DNA from: Lachnospiraceae bacterium
GTDB lineage: Bacteria; Bacillota; Clostridia; Lachnospirales; Lachnospiraceae
Direction: 5' to 3'
Length of the DNA stretch: 64,000 nt
Assembly: GCA_014804445.1 (NCBI GenBank)
Contig: JAAUZU010000023.1
Location: forward strand, 82,989-146,988
Under the pieces are notes generated by a model that had not been told where the DNA came from, searched no databases, and was given only the letters and a program-made list of their open reading frames with translations. The translations under genes were made by a program, and so were the position numbers. Below are positions 8,523-17,906 of this stretch, piece by piece. Numbering within the stretch: the first letter of the stretch is position 1; each line of letters begins with the position of its first letter.

Positions 8523-9236
8523 TTAAGGCATTTCTCTTTCATAATTATCTATTAAATCGTCAATTTTGTCCGTCAAAAGCTGTTCTAAAGGCTTTTTATA
8601 CAGAGAAGCAAGGTCCGATACAGCCATCAGAATATTGCCCAATTCCTCTTCCACACACTGCTCCATCTGCTTTTCATCGGACTTTTCCAGTATTTCCACT
8701 GCTTTCTTTAAAACAGCGATATCAGCCTGGCAGCTTCGCGGTCTTCCATAATACTTGTCCGCTTTTTTTATTACCTTCGGCGCTCTGGTCAGTGCCGGCA
8801 GCTCTCTCGGAATTTCCCGAAGCGGAGACTCTATCCAGCTCTTTCCCTCTTTTTCCTGCTTCTTAATTTCCTCCCAGTTCGTTAAAACCTGTGCAGAATT
8901 CTCCACCTCCGTACTTCCGAATATATGCGGATGCCTGCGCACCATTTTCTCTGCTATCTCATTTACCACCTCTGCCATTGTAAAAATGCCTTCTTCTTCC
9001 GCAATACAGGCATGCATAACAACCTGTAAGAGGACATCGCCAAGCTCCTCCCGCAGGTTTTCCGCATTTCCCGTCTCTTTCCATATCCGTATTGCCGCCA
9101 CAGCCTCCGCCGCTTCCTCCATCATACAGGGGCGCAGACTTTCATGTGTCTGCTCCCTGTCCCACGGACAGCCGTTTTCGCTCCGCAATGTTTTTATAAT
9201 ATCCAAAAAATCTTCATACGTATATTCTTTTGCCAT
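8523..9236 (-). CDS. mazG: Nucleoside triphosphate pyrophosphohydrolase MazG
   Basis: House-cleaning all-alpha NTP pyrophosphatase that hydrolyses (d)NTPs to monophosphates. The first domain has the substrate loop CPWDREQTHESL and the metal motif EEAAEA...EELGDVLLQVVMHA. A second, more degenerate MazG repeat follows (EELGNILMAVSDL near the C-terminus). At 237 residues it has the two-domain architecture of E. coli MazG. It lies between the PEGA lipoprotein and hup, about 36 bp from the former. Confidence 0.92.
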   Translation of the reverse strand: MAKEYTYEDFLDIIKTLRSENGCPWDREQTHESLRPCMMEEAAEAVAAIRIWKETGNAENLREELGDVLLQVVMHACIAEEEGIFTMAEVVNEIAEKMVRRHPHIFGSTEVENSAQVLTNWEEIKKQEKEGKSWIESPLREIPRELPALTRAPKVIKKADKYYGRPRSCQADIAVLKKAVEILEKSDEKQMEQCVEEELGNILMAVSDLASLYKKPLEQLLTDKIDDLIDNYEREMP

Positions 9237-9272
9237 AGTTTCCTCTTATTCCGCCGTAAAGACTACATGTTT

Positions 9273-10604
9273 TCAATTTGCCGACAATTCTGCAAAGGAA
9301 TAGCTGATATCCTTGTCTTCACCATCCACCTGTATCGTATAGCTTCTCGTCTCATAGCCTGTCCTGCGCAGGGTAATGACATGCGGGCCTTCTACCTTTT
9401 TAAAGCTTATAGGGCAGATGCCGATATAGTTGCCGTCCAGATAAACCTCAGCTCCTTCGGGCGCATCAATATAAACCTGATAATAGCTTGCCGTTGTCGT
9501 ACCGTTGCCGGAAGATACCGTTTCCTCGTTATTCTCCTCCTCTTCTTCCTCATCGTCTTTTTCTAAATCCAGCGTGATGTCAATACCCGCCGATTCCTGT
9601 GCAACCTTCAGGTAACTGGTAACCGTACTGTAACCGTCCGCTCTCGCCATCAACTGATGAATACCATATTCCAAAGTAACCGGAAGACTGGTATCTACCA
9701 GATTTCCATCTACATACAGACTTGCAGAGGAAGGCGACATGGCAAACAGAACCTGCCCGTACTGCGGCGCTTCTACCTCCAAATCACCGATATCCAGTGT
9801 AACCTCTGTATTCCTGTTTATAATGACGCTTTTGGTTCCGCCGCCGCCCTTTGTGCTGATTAACACCTGATAACTGCCCTCCGGAACGGTAAGCAGCATA
9901 TCCTCTGTAATCTGGTAGATAATATTCTGTCCGACTTCAATCCAGCCGCCGATAAAATTTTCATCACCGCTAAGGCGCAGGTAGCCATGCCCTTTTTCCA
10001 CAACGATACTGTGCACCGTATTTCCGATTCCATTAAAGGTAAGAATATCCGCACTGTTTAAATCCATCATTTCGATTTCCTCCCCATTGGAGAAAATCTT
10101 TGTATTTTCGGTTACCTTATAAATCTCATTGCCGATGGTGACGTCATGGCTTACCACATCAAACTGATAGCGGCTAATATCTGCGGTGGTCCAGCTATCG
10201 CCGGATATGGCAAGCGTTGCCAGCCTCTTTTTACTCTTTAAAAAGGTAACGTATACAATATCCCCTTCCCGTATCTGCTCCAGTGACATAGACTGCCCGT
10301 ATTTATCGGAAAAAACAGTCGTGCCGTCATATTGCAGCGTGTAGTTTCTGTTTATTGTCAGATTCAGAAACGTGATTTTCTCTTCTTCTTTGTTAATTCT
10401 GACTACCACTGCCGTATCTGCCGAGTCAAAGCTCCCCGGACCTGTAAGGATAAAGCCGGTATCAGTGCCCTGCATATTGTCCGGATTTGTCTCGTTTTGA
10501 TTCTTTTTAAAAGAGCAGCCCGCCGCAAGAAGCATACAAAGAAGCCCCAAGACTACGGCAAATCTCTTTCTTTTCTCTTTTCCGTACTTCATATAAATCG
10601 CCAT
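9273..10604 (-). CDS. PEGA-domain lipoprotein
   Basis: Predicted lipoprotein of 443 residues. The signal peptide ends in a lipobox-like LLAAGC, so Cys30 is the likely lipidation site. The central part is beta-rich and of no family I recognise. The C-terminal half has two PEGA-type repeats: SSASLYVDGNLVDTSLPVTL near 285-340 and a second containing AEVYLDGNYIG and RRTGYETRSY near 375-430. A very acidic linker (EKDDEEEEEENNEE) separates them. PEGA domains are surface beta-sandwich modules often found on wall-associated proteins. The role is unknown. Confidence 0.8.
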   Translation of the reverse strand: MAIYMKYGKEKRKRFAVVLGLLCMLLAAGCSFKKNQNETNPDNMQGTDTGFILTGPGSFDSADTAVVVRINKEEEKITFLNLTINRNYTLQYDGTTVFSDKYGQSMSLEQIREGDIVYVTFLKSKKRLATLAISGDSWTTADISRYQFDVVSHDVTIGNEIYKVTENTKIFSNGEEIEMMDLNSADILTFNGIGNTVHSIVVEKGHGYLRLSGDENFIGGWIEVGQNIIYQITEDMLLTVPEGSYQVLISTKGGGGTKSVIINRNTEVTLDIGDLEVEAPQYGQVLFAMSPSSASLYVDGNLVDTSLPVTLEYGIHQLMARADGYSTVTSYLKVAQESAGIDITLDLEKDDEEEEEENNEETVSSGNGTTTASYYQVYIDAPEGAEVYLDGNYIGICPISFKKVEGPHVITLRRTGYETRSYTIQVDGEDKDISYSFAELSAN

Positions 10605-10659
10605 GCCTTTCCTGTAACCACCATTTTCATGCGGCTGCTTTACATCCTTGTACTTAAAC

Positions 10660-11673
10660 TTACGGTGAAACCGTCCTGAACACCGCTTCCAAAAAAGCCT
10701 GTTTTTCTTTCTCCTGCCCCGACAGTATATCCAGTTTTTCGCAGTTTCTGTCAGGAATCCACGCTTTTCCTGAATTAAAATAAAAATTTACAATCTTCCA
10801 GAATTTTTCCGGATAGGAAAACCTGTAATACAATTCCACAAAGGAACGCGCTGACAACGGACGGACGCTGCTATATGCTTCCAAAAGGCTGTCACCGAGC
10901 TTTTGTGACCAATTGCTCTTCTCCAGAAGCTTCCTCATAAAAAGGTATAAGTCCCTGACAGGATTATCCGGCAGACACTTCTCAAAATTTATAATAGCAA
11001 AACAGTCTCCTGTTCTGATGATATTGTGGTACTGATAATCTCCATGACAGAACATTCCCTGCTCTTTAATATACTCCAAATCAGCGTCTATTGCAAATGC
11101 CTTCCAATCTTCTGTTACTTCCAATGCCTGAGCAAGATAATAGTCATACCGATGCAGAAGCGTCGTCTCAAAGAAAGATTTCTGGCTCTTTCCCCGAAGA
11201 TACCGCCAAACCTTTCTCAGCTCCTTATTATGCTTCTCATATTCCCTGCCCAGTGAAAAGACGGACAACCCGTATGCTTCCATCTCTTCTTTTTGCAGGC
11301 ACATAACCTTGTGAAGCCCCGCCAGAGTTTTAACCGCTTCTTTACATTCCTCTGCATCATGAATATTACATTCCCTGCTTTCAAAATAGGTTTTAAGGAT
11401 ATATTTCTTTCCATCTAAATCCTCTGTCAGAAGCTCTTCTTCCTTTGTCTTCAGAATCTGCTCTACGGGAATGGTTTCTGACAAGAGAATCTGTTCCAAC
11501 AGCCTGTTCTGCACCTTTATTTTTTCCGGATTTCCGGTATACTCCTTAAAAATCAGACACCCCTTGTCTGTATCACAAAGAATCGCGCCCCTGCCCTTTC
11601 TGGTGTGAAGCACTTCTATGTCATAATGGTCCAATAAACCAACGGCTCTGTCGTTCACTCTGATTCCTCCCAT
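10660..11673 (-). CDS. CotS-family spore-coat-type kinase-like protein
   Basis: Protein of 337 residues with the aminoglycoside-phosphotransferase/CotS fold. The catalytic-loop motif is CHGDYQYHN, near residue 212. The position that usually carries the metal-binding Asp (IDFD) reads INFEK, so catalysis is doubtful. CotS-like proteins of Bacillus and Clostridia are spore coat constituents. Two starts are plausible: ATG at 11673 behind GAGGTG, or GTG at 11658 behind a well-placed GGAGG; the longer form is given. It sits 62 bp downstream of cca. Confidence 0.8.
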   Translation of the reverse strand: MGGIRVNDRAVGLLDHYDIEVLHTRKGRGAILCDTDKGCLIFKEYTGNPEKIKVQNRLLEQILLSETIPVEQILKTKEEELLTEDLDGKKYILKTYFESRECNIHDAEECKEAVKTLAGLHKVMCLQKEEMEAYGLSVFSLGREYEKHNKELRKVWRYLRGKSQKSFFETTLLHRYDYYLAQALEVTEDWKAFAIDADLEYIKEQGMFCHGDYQYHNIIRTGDCFAIINFEKCLPDNPVRDLYLFMRKLLEKSNWSQKLGDSLLEAYSSVRPLSARSFVELYYRFSYPEKFWKIVNFYFNSGKAWIPDRNCEKLDILSGQEKEKQAFLEAVFRTVSP

Positions 11674-11735
11674 ACGTTAGTTACACCTCTTTTTGAGGTT
11701 CTAAACTATCATATGAGAAATCATGAAAAAGTATG

Positions 11736-13124
11736 TTAGGGTTCTGAAGCAGTTTTAAGTGCACGGGAAAGCAGATAATCTCTTGTATTTTTCTCGGGAT
11801 TTTCCAACACCTCCGAAAGCAGGCTGTCCAAAATACTGCCTAGCTCTTTTCCCGGCTTAAGGCCGGCATTTATCAAATCTTTTCCGCTTACGGCAAGGTC
11901 CTTTAGAGAAAGACATTCCCCCGCCTGCACGATTTCCTGATAACAATCCTCCCATGCCCTCAGATTTTCAAGCTTCTCCTTTCGCATGTAGCTGCTCTGC
12001 GCCAATATATCCGCTCTGCTTACCAAAAACAGGGAAGGGAATAAATCCGCTCCGATTTTATTGACGGCGCGGCGCACGATTTTTTTATCGGGTGTCACAC
12101 CATTTACATAATCGTGATACAGAACCAGTCTGCTCACTTTATTTATCGTATCGTTGTCCATACGGAAACGTTTTAAAATGGTGCAGCTCATTTCCTCCCC
12201 AATTTGAGCATGTCCGTGAAAATGTGTGACACCTTTGTCATCTATCTCCATTGTCATAGGCTTCGCGATATCGTGAAAAAGCATGGCAAAACGTAAAACC
12301 TTATCCGGCGGAACTTCCAGTAAGGAATGCAAAATATGTTCACCCACGCTGTAGCAGTGGTGCGGATGATTTTGAGGCGTTTCCATCACCCTGTCCCATT
12401 CCGGAAAAAAAACACTTGTGACACCAACGTCATATGCTATGCGGAGATAGTCCGGATTTGGAGAAAGCAAAAGCTTTGTCAGCTCCACCAGAATCCGTTC
12501 TGCACTTATCAGATGTAAGGTCGGCGCAAGTTCTTTAATTGCTTTCTTCGTATTTTCCTCTATTGTATATCCCAACTGGGCTGAAAAACGGACAGCACGC
12601 ATCATGCGGAGCGCATCCTCTCCGAATCTTTCCATAGGGTTTCCCACACAGCGGATAACACCTTTTTCTAAATCCTCCATACCGCCAAAGATATCAACCA
12701 GTCCGTCTTTTGCGTTATACGCCATGGCATTTATGGTAAAATCACGCCTCTTTAAATCCTCTGTCAGACTGGCGGTAAAGGATACCTCTTTTGGATGCCT
12801 TCCGTCCTCATACTGACCATCAACACGATACGTAGTAACCTCAAAGCCCTCTTTTTCCAGCATTACCGTTACCGTTCCATGCTGAATACCGGTATCTATG
12901 GTGCGTTTAAAAAGGGCTTTTATTTCTTCTGGCTTTGCGGAAGTTGTAATATCCCAATCATCAGGCTCTCTTTTAAGGATGCTGTCCCGTATACAGCCTC
13001 CCACCGCATATGCTTCAAACCCTGCGGACTGTATGGTATCGATGATATATTTTACCTTTTCGGGAAGCAGAATGGTCTTATCCGCTCTTATTTTATCTTT
13101 TTCTTCTTTATAACAATGCTTCAT
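11736..13124 (-). CDS. cca: CCA-adding tRNA nucleotidyltransferase with HD domain
   Basis: Adds or repairs the 3' CCA end of tRNAs; needed here because the tRNA-Arg in this window does not encode CCA. The 462-residue product has the class II head motif GGCIRD at about 42-47, the catalytic DDWD at 55-58, and an HD domain with LFHDIAKP and a later YHDYV. The ATG at 13122-13124 gives a 17-bp overlap with the upstream gene; a longer reading would run deep into that gene and is rejected. Confidence 0.93.
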   Translation of the reverse strand: MKHCYKEEKDKIRADKTILLPEKVKYIIDTIQSAGFEAYAVGGCIRDSILKREPDDWDITTSAKPEEIKALFKRTIDTGIQHGTVTVMLEKEGFEVTTYRVDGQYEDGRHPKEVSFTASLTEDLKRRDFTINAMAYNAKDGLVDIFGGMEDLEKGVIRCVGNPMERFGEDALRMMRAVRFSAQLGYTIEENTKKAIKELAPTLHLISAERILVELTKLLLSPNPDYLRIAYDVGVTSVFFPEWDRVMETPQNHPHHCYSVGEHILHSLLEVPPDKVLRFAMLFHDIAKPMTMEIDDKGVTHFHGHAQIGEEMSCTILKRFRMDNDTINKVSRLVLYHDYVNGVTPDKKIVRRAVNKIGADLFPSLFLVSRADILAQSSYMRKEKLENLRAWEDCYQEIVQAGECLSLKDLAVSGKDLINAGLKPGKELGSILDSLLSEVLENPEKNTRDYLLSRALKTASEP

Positions 13125-13674
13125 TGTAAGCCGCCCGTTCTCCGCCAATAAATTTTGCGCGGGTTCTGGCGCATACCACATGCGCCTCTCCTATCTTTTT
13201 TGTCTGAATTCTGACAGGCACTGCCACGTCCTTCAAGTGCATGCCGATAAGCGTGTCCCCGATGTCCATTCCTGCGTCCGCTTTTATATGTTCTACTGCT
13301 GCCGGTTCCTTAAAATATTTCCATGCTGCCGTTGCAAAGGAACCCCCTGCCTTTGGCTGCGGCATTACATTGACAAGTTCATAACCATACTTTGTTGCTG
13401 CTTCCTTCTCCAAAATCAGCGCCCGGTTCAAATGCTCACAGCATTGTGCCGCCAGATAGACGCCTTTTTCCAATACAGCGCTGTAAATGCCCTGAAATAT
13501 AGCGTCGGCAATCTCAGGACTGGAAGAAGATCCTATCAGGCTGCCTCCCGCCTCGCTGCTGGAACAACCGACCACAAAAAGAGAATCTCTTTCAAGTCCT
13601 GCTATGGCAAGAATTTCCTTCGCCGCCGCATATGCCTCTTTCTTTATTTTTTCTATTTCTTCCTTATTTTCCAT
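13108..13674 (-). CDS. TIGR01440/UPF0340 family protein (YwlG-like)
   Basis: Conserved Bacillota protein of 188 residues of unknown biochemical function. Recognisable stretches are VVGCSSSEAGG near 35-45, LAAQCCEHLNRAL near 75-87, and the C-terminal GMDIGDTLIGMHLK. It is likely cytoplasmic, with no TM or signal. It overlaps cca by 17 bp, so the two are probably cotranscribed. The Bacillus homologue lies elsewhere; the pairing with cca does not reveal a role. Confidence 0.88.
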   Translation of the reverse strand: MENKEEIEKIKKEAYAAAKEILAIAGLERDSLFVVGCSSSEAGGSLIGSSSSPEIADAIFQGIYSAVLEKGVYLAAQCCEHLNRALILEKEAATKYGYELVNVMPQPKAGGSFATAAWKYFKEPAAVEHIKADAGMDIGDTLIGMHLKDVAVPVRIQTKKIGEAHVVCARTRAKFIGGERAAYNEALL

Positions 13675-13698
13675 ATAATCCCGCCTTTCTCTTTAAAA

Positions 13699-13732
13699 CA
13701 GCCCGGAATCTATCAATCCGGGCTGCTTTTTT
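13699..13732 (-). terminator. Terminator after the zinc-ribbon gene
   Basis: Perfect 9-bp stem CAGCCCGGA (13699-13707) with TCCGGGCTG (13717-13725). On the minus strand it is followed by a short T run. It begins at the stop codon of the gene at 13731-15338 and insulates it from the TIGR01440-cca-cotS-like transcript. Confidence 0.75.
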
Positions 13733-15338
13733 ATTCTACTTCATATATATATACAGGCTCTTTACTGTTCATATAATAACCAATACCGTCATCTTTTACA
13801 AAGACCACCATATTTAATATTCTTCCTACAATATATACATCTTCCATAACCTTTACCTTTGACTTGGCATTTGTACCGGCATAGTAGAGTGTATCATTTT
13901 CTATAAAAAATATTTTTTTCATATCTTCGTTATAAGCGATACTATAAGAATAATAATCCCAAGACAAATCGTTTGTAATTCTCTCTGTCTTATTCTTACC
14001 CTTTAAATACAGAAGCTCTTCTTCTTCCACTACAATATATATCTTGGATAAATCATCGCTTGCCACTATATAATCTACATATTCCTCATCATAAAGCAGT
14101 TCAGCCTCCATATTATCGCCGATTTTTTTAATCTTATACAAATCGCCGCTCTTGATAAACAATATGGATTTACCGTCACCTGATAATTTATAATCATAAA
14201 CTGTGGAACAGATTTTTATGGTGTCAGTACCTTTATCGTTAAACCAGTACAAACCGCCTGACTGCTCAAGGATACCGCCCCTAAAAGACTTAACGCCCAC
14301 TATCGTACCGCCTGCACGGACATCTTCAAAAATAATTACATTTTCAGGCAGAACAACATTGTACAATTCCTCATTGGAAATTTTAACGGGGTCTTCCATC
14401 TTTGGCGTATGATAATAGGTTTTTCCGTCCTTGGTATATAAAATCTCCGATATATCTTTATTGACAAAGAAATTATCACATCCACTGGAAGAAACCTTTT
14501 TGGAATCCTTACCATTATAGATATAAAGCTTACTGCTGTCATCTATATAATAGAAGGTTTTACCGTTGTCAGAAATAGCAACCGGCATACTTCCGTCATC
14601 GTCTACCTTCTGATTTTTAATGCCGATGCCGCCGATATAAAGGTCATTCTCCGTATAAGATTCATAATTTTTCAGATAAGCAATTGCTTTTCCCTCGGGA
14701 GAAAGACAGATATAACCGGGAAATACATCTGTATCAACCTGCGTTATTTTACCGCTCTTGACACAATACAAATATAAATCGCCTTCCATCATACTGTCAG
14801 CCACAACATAAGCAATATAATCACCCGTATAGCTGACCGCATAAGTGGCAACATATTCATCTACCACCAGCTCAGGCACTAAGTCAGATTTCATGTAATA
14901 CAAGGCTGAATCTTCTGCATAGACAAAAATAGATTTTTCTCCATTACTCAAACCCCAGTAAGACGATACCTCTCCGTCATACATTCCATTTTCAAAGCTC
15001 CAGTAAGACTCTATATAATCCTTTACATCAGCATAGGTATCCATGCCTGTCTTCCTGCTGCCTGTGAGAAAAATGACTAATATGGCAACCAATACTGCAA
15101 AAACAATTGCAGCGGGAACTAAAATTTTAAAAGGAAAACCTTTCTTTTTCGGTTTTTCTTTATTTTCTGCAGGAATTGGATTAAATGCCATATTCTGCAT
15201 CGGAGTAGAAACCTGTTCCTGTTCTGTTTTTGCCGCACTTTCTTTTACAGCTTCCGGTTCCTTTTCCCTTACTGCCCCACATTCCGGACAAAATGCAGCG
15301 TCTTCCGGAAGCGGTTTTCCACATTGGTTACAAAACAT
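13731..15338 (-). CDS. Zinc-ribbon membrane protein with extracytoplasmic beta-propeller-like domain
   Basis: 535 residues. It starts with a zinc ribbon (CNQCGKPLPEDAAFCPECG, Cys pairs at about 3/6 and 17/20), then a charged linker, one TM helix at about 72-90, and a large C-terminal region of about 440 residues. That region is made of repeated beta-strand units with a recurring pattern such as SYTGDYIAYVV, LSPEGKAIAYLK, ISDNGKTFYYID and LSGDGKSILFIK. The pattern resembles TolB/PD40 or DUF5050-like propeller blades. The function is unknown. A promoter lies 50-80 bp upstream and a terminator follows, so it is monocistronic. Confidence 0.82.
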   Translation of the reverse strand: MFCNQCGKPLPEDAAFCPECGAVREKEPEAVKESAAKTEQEQVSTPMQNMAFNPIPAENKEKPKKKGFPFKILVPAAIVFAVLVAILVIFLTGSRKTGMDTYADVKDYIESYWSFENGMYDGEVSSYWGLSNGEKSIFVYAEDSALYYMKSDLVPELVVDEYVATYAVSYTGDYIAYVVADSMMEGDLYLYCVKSGKITQVDTDVFPGYICLSPEGKAIAYLKNYESYTENDLYIGGIGIKNQKVDDDGSMPVAISDNGKTFYYIDDSSKLYIYNGKDSKKVSSSGCDNFFVNKDISEILYTKDGKTYYHTPKMEDPVKISNEELYNVVLPENVIIFEDVRAGGTIVGVKSFRGGILEQSGGLYWFNDKGTDTIKICSTVYDYKLSGDGKSILFIKSGDLYKIKKIGDNMEAELLYDEEYVDYIVASDDLSKIYIVVEEEELLYLKGKNKTERITNDLSWDYYSYSIAYNEDMKKIFFIENDTLYYAGTNAKSKVKVMEDVYIVGRILNMVVFVKDDGIGYYMNSKEPVYIYEVE

Positions 15339-15390
15339 ATCAAATCCTCCATAAAAATAGATTTTATCACCATTTTAACGTTACATTCAT

Positions 15391-15418
15391 GTTATACCAA
15401 CTTATCGGAATATGTCAA
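15391..15418 (-). promoter_or_regulatory. Sigma-A promoter of the zinc-ribbon gene
   Basis: Minus-strand TTGACA (15418-15413) and TATAAC (15396-15391) are spaced by 16 bp, upstream of the start at 15338. Confidence 0.6.
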
Positions 15419-15532
15419 CAACAACAAAAGGAAATAAATACTTTTTATATGGCGTTATTTGTGATACACTCAAGATAATCATAAAATATGCGGTTATTAC
15501 AATATAAAAACAGCCAGAATGTGAGGATTATA

Positions 15533-16339
15533 ATGAATCAAAAAATACTGGTACTCGATATAGACGGTACTCTTACAAACTCGAACAAGGTAATTACACC
15601 GGAAACCAAAAAAAGTCTCATGATGATGCAGGAAAATGGACATATTATTATACTCGCATCCGGAAGACCTTCACCGGGCATGATGAAATATGCAAAAGAG
15701 CTTGCACTTGAAAAATACGGCGGTTATCTGCTTTCCTTCAACGGCGCAAGGATTATCAACTGCCGCACGGGAGACATTATATACCAGCAGACGCTTCCCA
15801 GGTTTATTCTTCCTAAAATATATCATTTTGCCGAAGAAAACGGCTGCGGCCTGATTACTTACTGTGGCGATTATGTGGTATCCGGAACGGGAATTGATGA
15901 ATATATAGAGCTGGAGGCCCGCATCAATGGGATGCCCGTCAGGGAAGTGGAAGATTTTCTTCATTTTATTGATTTTGATGTCAATAAATGTCTTATGACG
16001 GCTCCTCCTGAAAAAGCAGAAAAGCTGACTGCAGTACTTCAGGAAAAATTTGAAGGTGTTTTAAGCATCTACCGTTCAGAACCATTTTTTATAGAAATTA
16101 TGCCTAAAAATATAGATAAGGCTTTTTCGCTGAACCGTATGCTGGAAATAACCGGTTTAAAAAAAGAAAATGTTATCTGCTGCGGTGACGGCTATAATGA
16201 CGTGACCATGGTGGAATATGCCGGTATCGGCGTTGCCATGGCAAATGCCAGAGAAGAAGTTAAAGCAGTTGCGGACTATATAACCAAGTCCAATGATGAA
16301 GACGGTCTGGTTGAAGTAATTGACAAATTTATTTTGTAA
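15533..16339 (+). CDS. HAD-superfamily Cof-type phosphatase
   Basis: 268-residue hydrolase of the Cof subfamily (HAD class IIB), which typically dephosphorylates sugar phosphates or flavin precursors; the substrate is not predictable. It shows motif I LDIDGTLT near residue 7, motif II LASGRP, and motif IV CCGDGYNDVTMVEYAG near the C-terminus. The ATG at 15533 is chosen for its GTGAGGAT ribosome-binding site; an upstream in-frame ATG lacks one. It is transcribed against the direction of its neighbours on this replichore. Confidence 0.9.
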   Translation: MNQKILVLDIDGTLTNSNKVITPETKKSLMMMQENGHIIILASGRPSPGMMKYAKELALEKYGGYLLSFNGARIINCRTGDIIYQQTLPRFILPKIYHFAEENGCGLITYCGDYVVSGTGIDEYIELEARINGMPVREVEDFLHFIDFDVNKCLMTAPPEKAEKLTAVLQEKFEGVLSIYRSEPFFIEIMPKNIDKAFSLNRMLEITGLKKENVICCGDGYNDVTMVEYAGIGVAMANAREEVKAVADYITKSNDEDGLVEVIDKFIL

Positions 16340-16445
16340 ATGCTTACATTATTTTTCTCAAAAATATAGTAAATTTGTACAAGATGTGCTATTATCTTTT
16401 TATAGCATAGTTCATTTTATATATTTCAGATTAGGAGGATGCCTT

Positions 16446-17840
16446 ATGTTCCGCAAGAAAAATATGAATACTTTTTATGAAGAAGATAATGCACTTTTAA
16501 TGGAATGTATGGAAAAGGTCATAGCAGGCGACACTTCCTCCGTTGACGTTACCGCTTTCCATAATAAAGAACTTGGCGAAAAATTGAATGCCGTCATTTT
16601 ATCTTTTTTAAAGTCTAACAATAATTTTGTTATGCGTTTAAATAATTCCATGACAAAAATCGGTGACAGTTCCTGCGTAAAAGAAATGATTGAACAGGTA
16701 AATTCACAAACCGCCGCTATCAACGATATGCGTGGCTCCAGTCAGGATTTGGGAGATTCCATTCAAAATATTCAGTCTTCTGTGGAAAAAATACAGAGCA
16801 ATTCACACAGTGTGATTGAAACGGCTTACCATTGTATTGAAGATATGAATTCCAGCATACGTATTGTGGACGGCTCCTCAGAACAAATTTTGAAGATAAA
16901 TGACCAGATATCCAATTTTAAAGAAAAGGCAATTAAGATAAATGAAATTCTGGATATGGTTAAAAAAATTGCGCAAAAGAGCGGACTACTCGCCTTAAAT
17001 GCTTCCATTGAAGCGGCAAGAGCAGGAGAAGCCGGCAAGGGATTTGCTGTCGTTGCCAACCAGATAAAGGATCTTTCTTCCAACACCACTTCTTCCGCAG
17101 AAGACGTAGTAAAATATGTGGCAGAATTGATGGAAGGGATTTCCGCTATTTCCGAAGCAGTCAATTCTACTACAAGACAGCTTCAGGAAGGAAATGAAAG
17201 TGTACACAAATCCGTAGGGGAAATGGATACCATTACGGAGCAGTTAAATGATATCAGCAATGAAATTGATGGCATTTATGAAGAAATCAATACGCAGTCT
17301 TCCCTGACACGCTCTTTTGTTTCTTCCATAGATTCCATAGCGGACAGTTACAAAACCTTATCGGAAGAATGTGTTACTACCGGCGGGCATCTCTATCAGA
17401 TATCCCGTGATGTGGACAAGTCAAGAAGTGATATGGCAAGAAAGAATTCCTTGCTTTCTACTTTAGACTGGCTGACCATATTCGAAGTTGACCACTTAAT
17501 TTTTACATGGCGTGTATATAACAATCTGGCAGATTTTGAAAATCTGAAGATTGAGCAGTTAAACAATCCTAAAGAATGTAAACTCGGAAAATGGATTGAA
17601 AAGCAGAATGACAGTCGTATCACAGAATCTGCTGTCTTTAAACAGGTTGTAAAAGACCATGAAGATATTCACAAATATGCTTGTGATTCCTGGTATGCAA
17701 AAGACAAAGGCGACAGGGAAGAAGCCCTGCGGCATTTCAATTTTGCTTATGAAGCTTACAACCGTTTCAAAAAATCCATTTCCTCTCTGCGTGAAGTTGT
17801 AAAAAATACAGGGGATAATGAATTCACACAAATAAGTTAA
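16446..17840 (+). CDS. Soluble methyl-accepting chemotaxis-like receptor with CZB domain
   Basis: 464-residue cytoplasmic receptor without TM helices. The signalling hairpin tip LLALNASIEAARAGEAGKGFAV lies at about 178-200, inside long flanking helices. From about residue 340 to 455 it carries a chemoreceptor zinc-binding (CZB) domain: VDHLIFTW, then CKLGKW and DHEDIHKYA supply the expected His, Cys and His ligands. CZB receptors sense zinc or oxidants such as hypochlorite in other bacteria. The ATG at 16446 follows TAGGAGGATG; longer in-frame starts overlap the upstream HAD gene and lack a ribosome site. Terminated by a convergent hairpin. No chemotaxis genes are adjacent. Confidence 0.88.
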   Translation: MFRKKNMNTFYEEDNALLMECMEKVIAGDTSSVDVTAFHNKELGEKLNAVILSFLKSNNNFVMRLNNSMTKIGDSSCVKEMIEQVNSQTAAINDMRGSSQDLGDSIQNIQSSVEKIQSNSHSVIETAYHCIEDMNSSIRIVDGSSEQILKINDQISNFKEKAIKINEILDMVKKIAQKSGLLALNASIEAARAGEAGKGFAVVANQIKDLSSNTTSSAEDVVKYVAELMEGISAISEAVNSTTRQLQEGNESVHKSVGEMDTITEQLNDISNEIDGIYEEINTQSSLTRSFVSSIDSIADSYKTLSEECVTTGGHLYQISRDVDKSRSDMARKNSLLSTLDWLTIFEVDHLIFTWRVYNNLADFENLKIEQLNNPKECKLGKWIEKQNDSRITESAVFKQVVKDHEDIHKYACDSWYAKDKGDREEALRHFNFAYEAYNRFKKSISSLREVVKNTGDNEFTQIS

Positions 17841-17862
17841 AAACATTTTCCATATAAAAAAC

Positions 17863-17898
17863 CGCTTCACATTGTTCTGAAATTGTGAAGCGATTTTT
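17863..17898. terminator. Bidirectional terminator between the CZB receptor gene and gyrA
   Basis: Stem CGCTTCACA (17863-17871) pairs with TGTGAAGCG (17884-17892), with an A run to the left and a run of T to the right. It serves the plus-strand receptor gene and the minus-strand gyrA, whose stop is at 17907. Confidence 0.88.
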
Positions 17899-17906
17899 TA
17901 TATTTC

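Noticed and set aside
16320..16445. Upstream in-frame extension of the CZB receptor
   Set aside because: It would overlap the HAD gene and add 42 residues unlike receptors; the ATG at 16446 has a near-ideal ribosome site.
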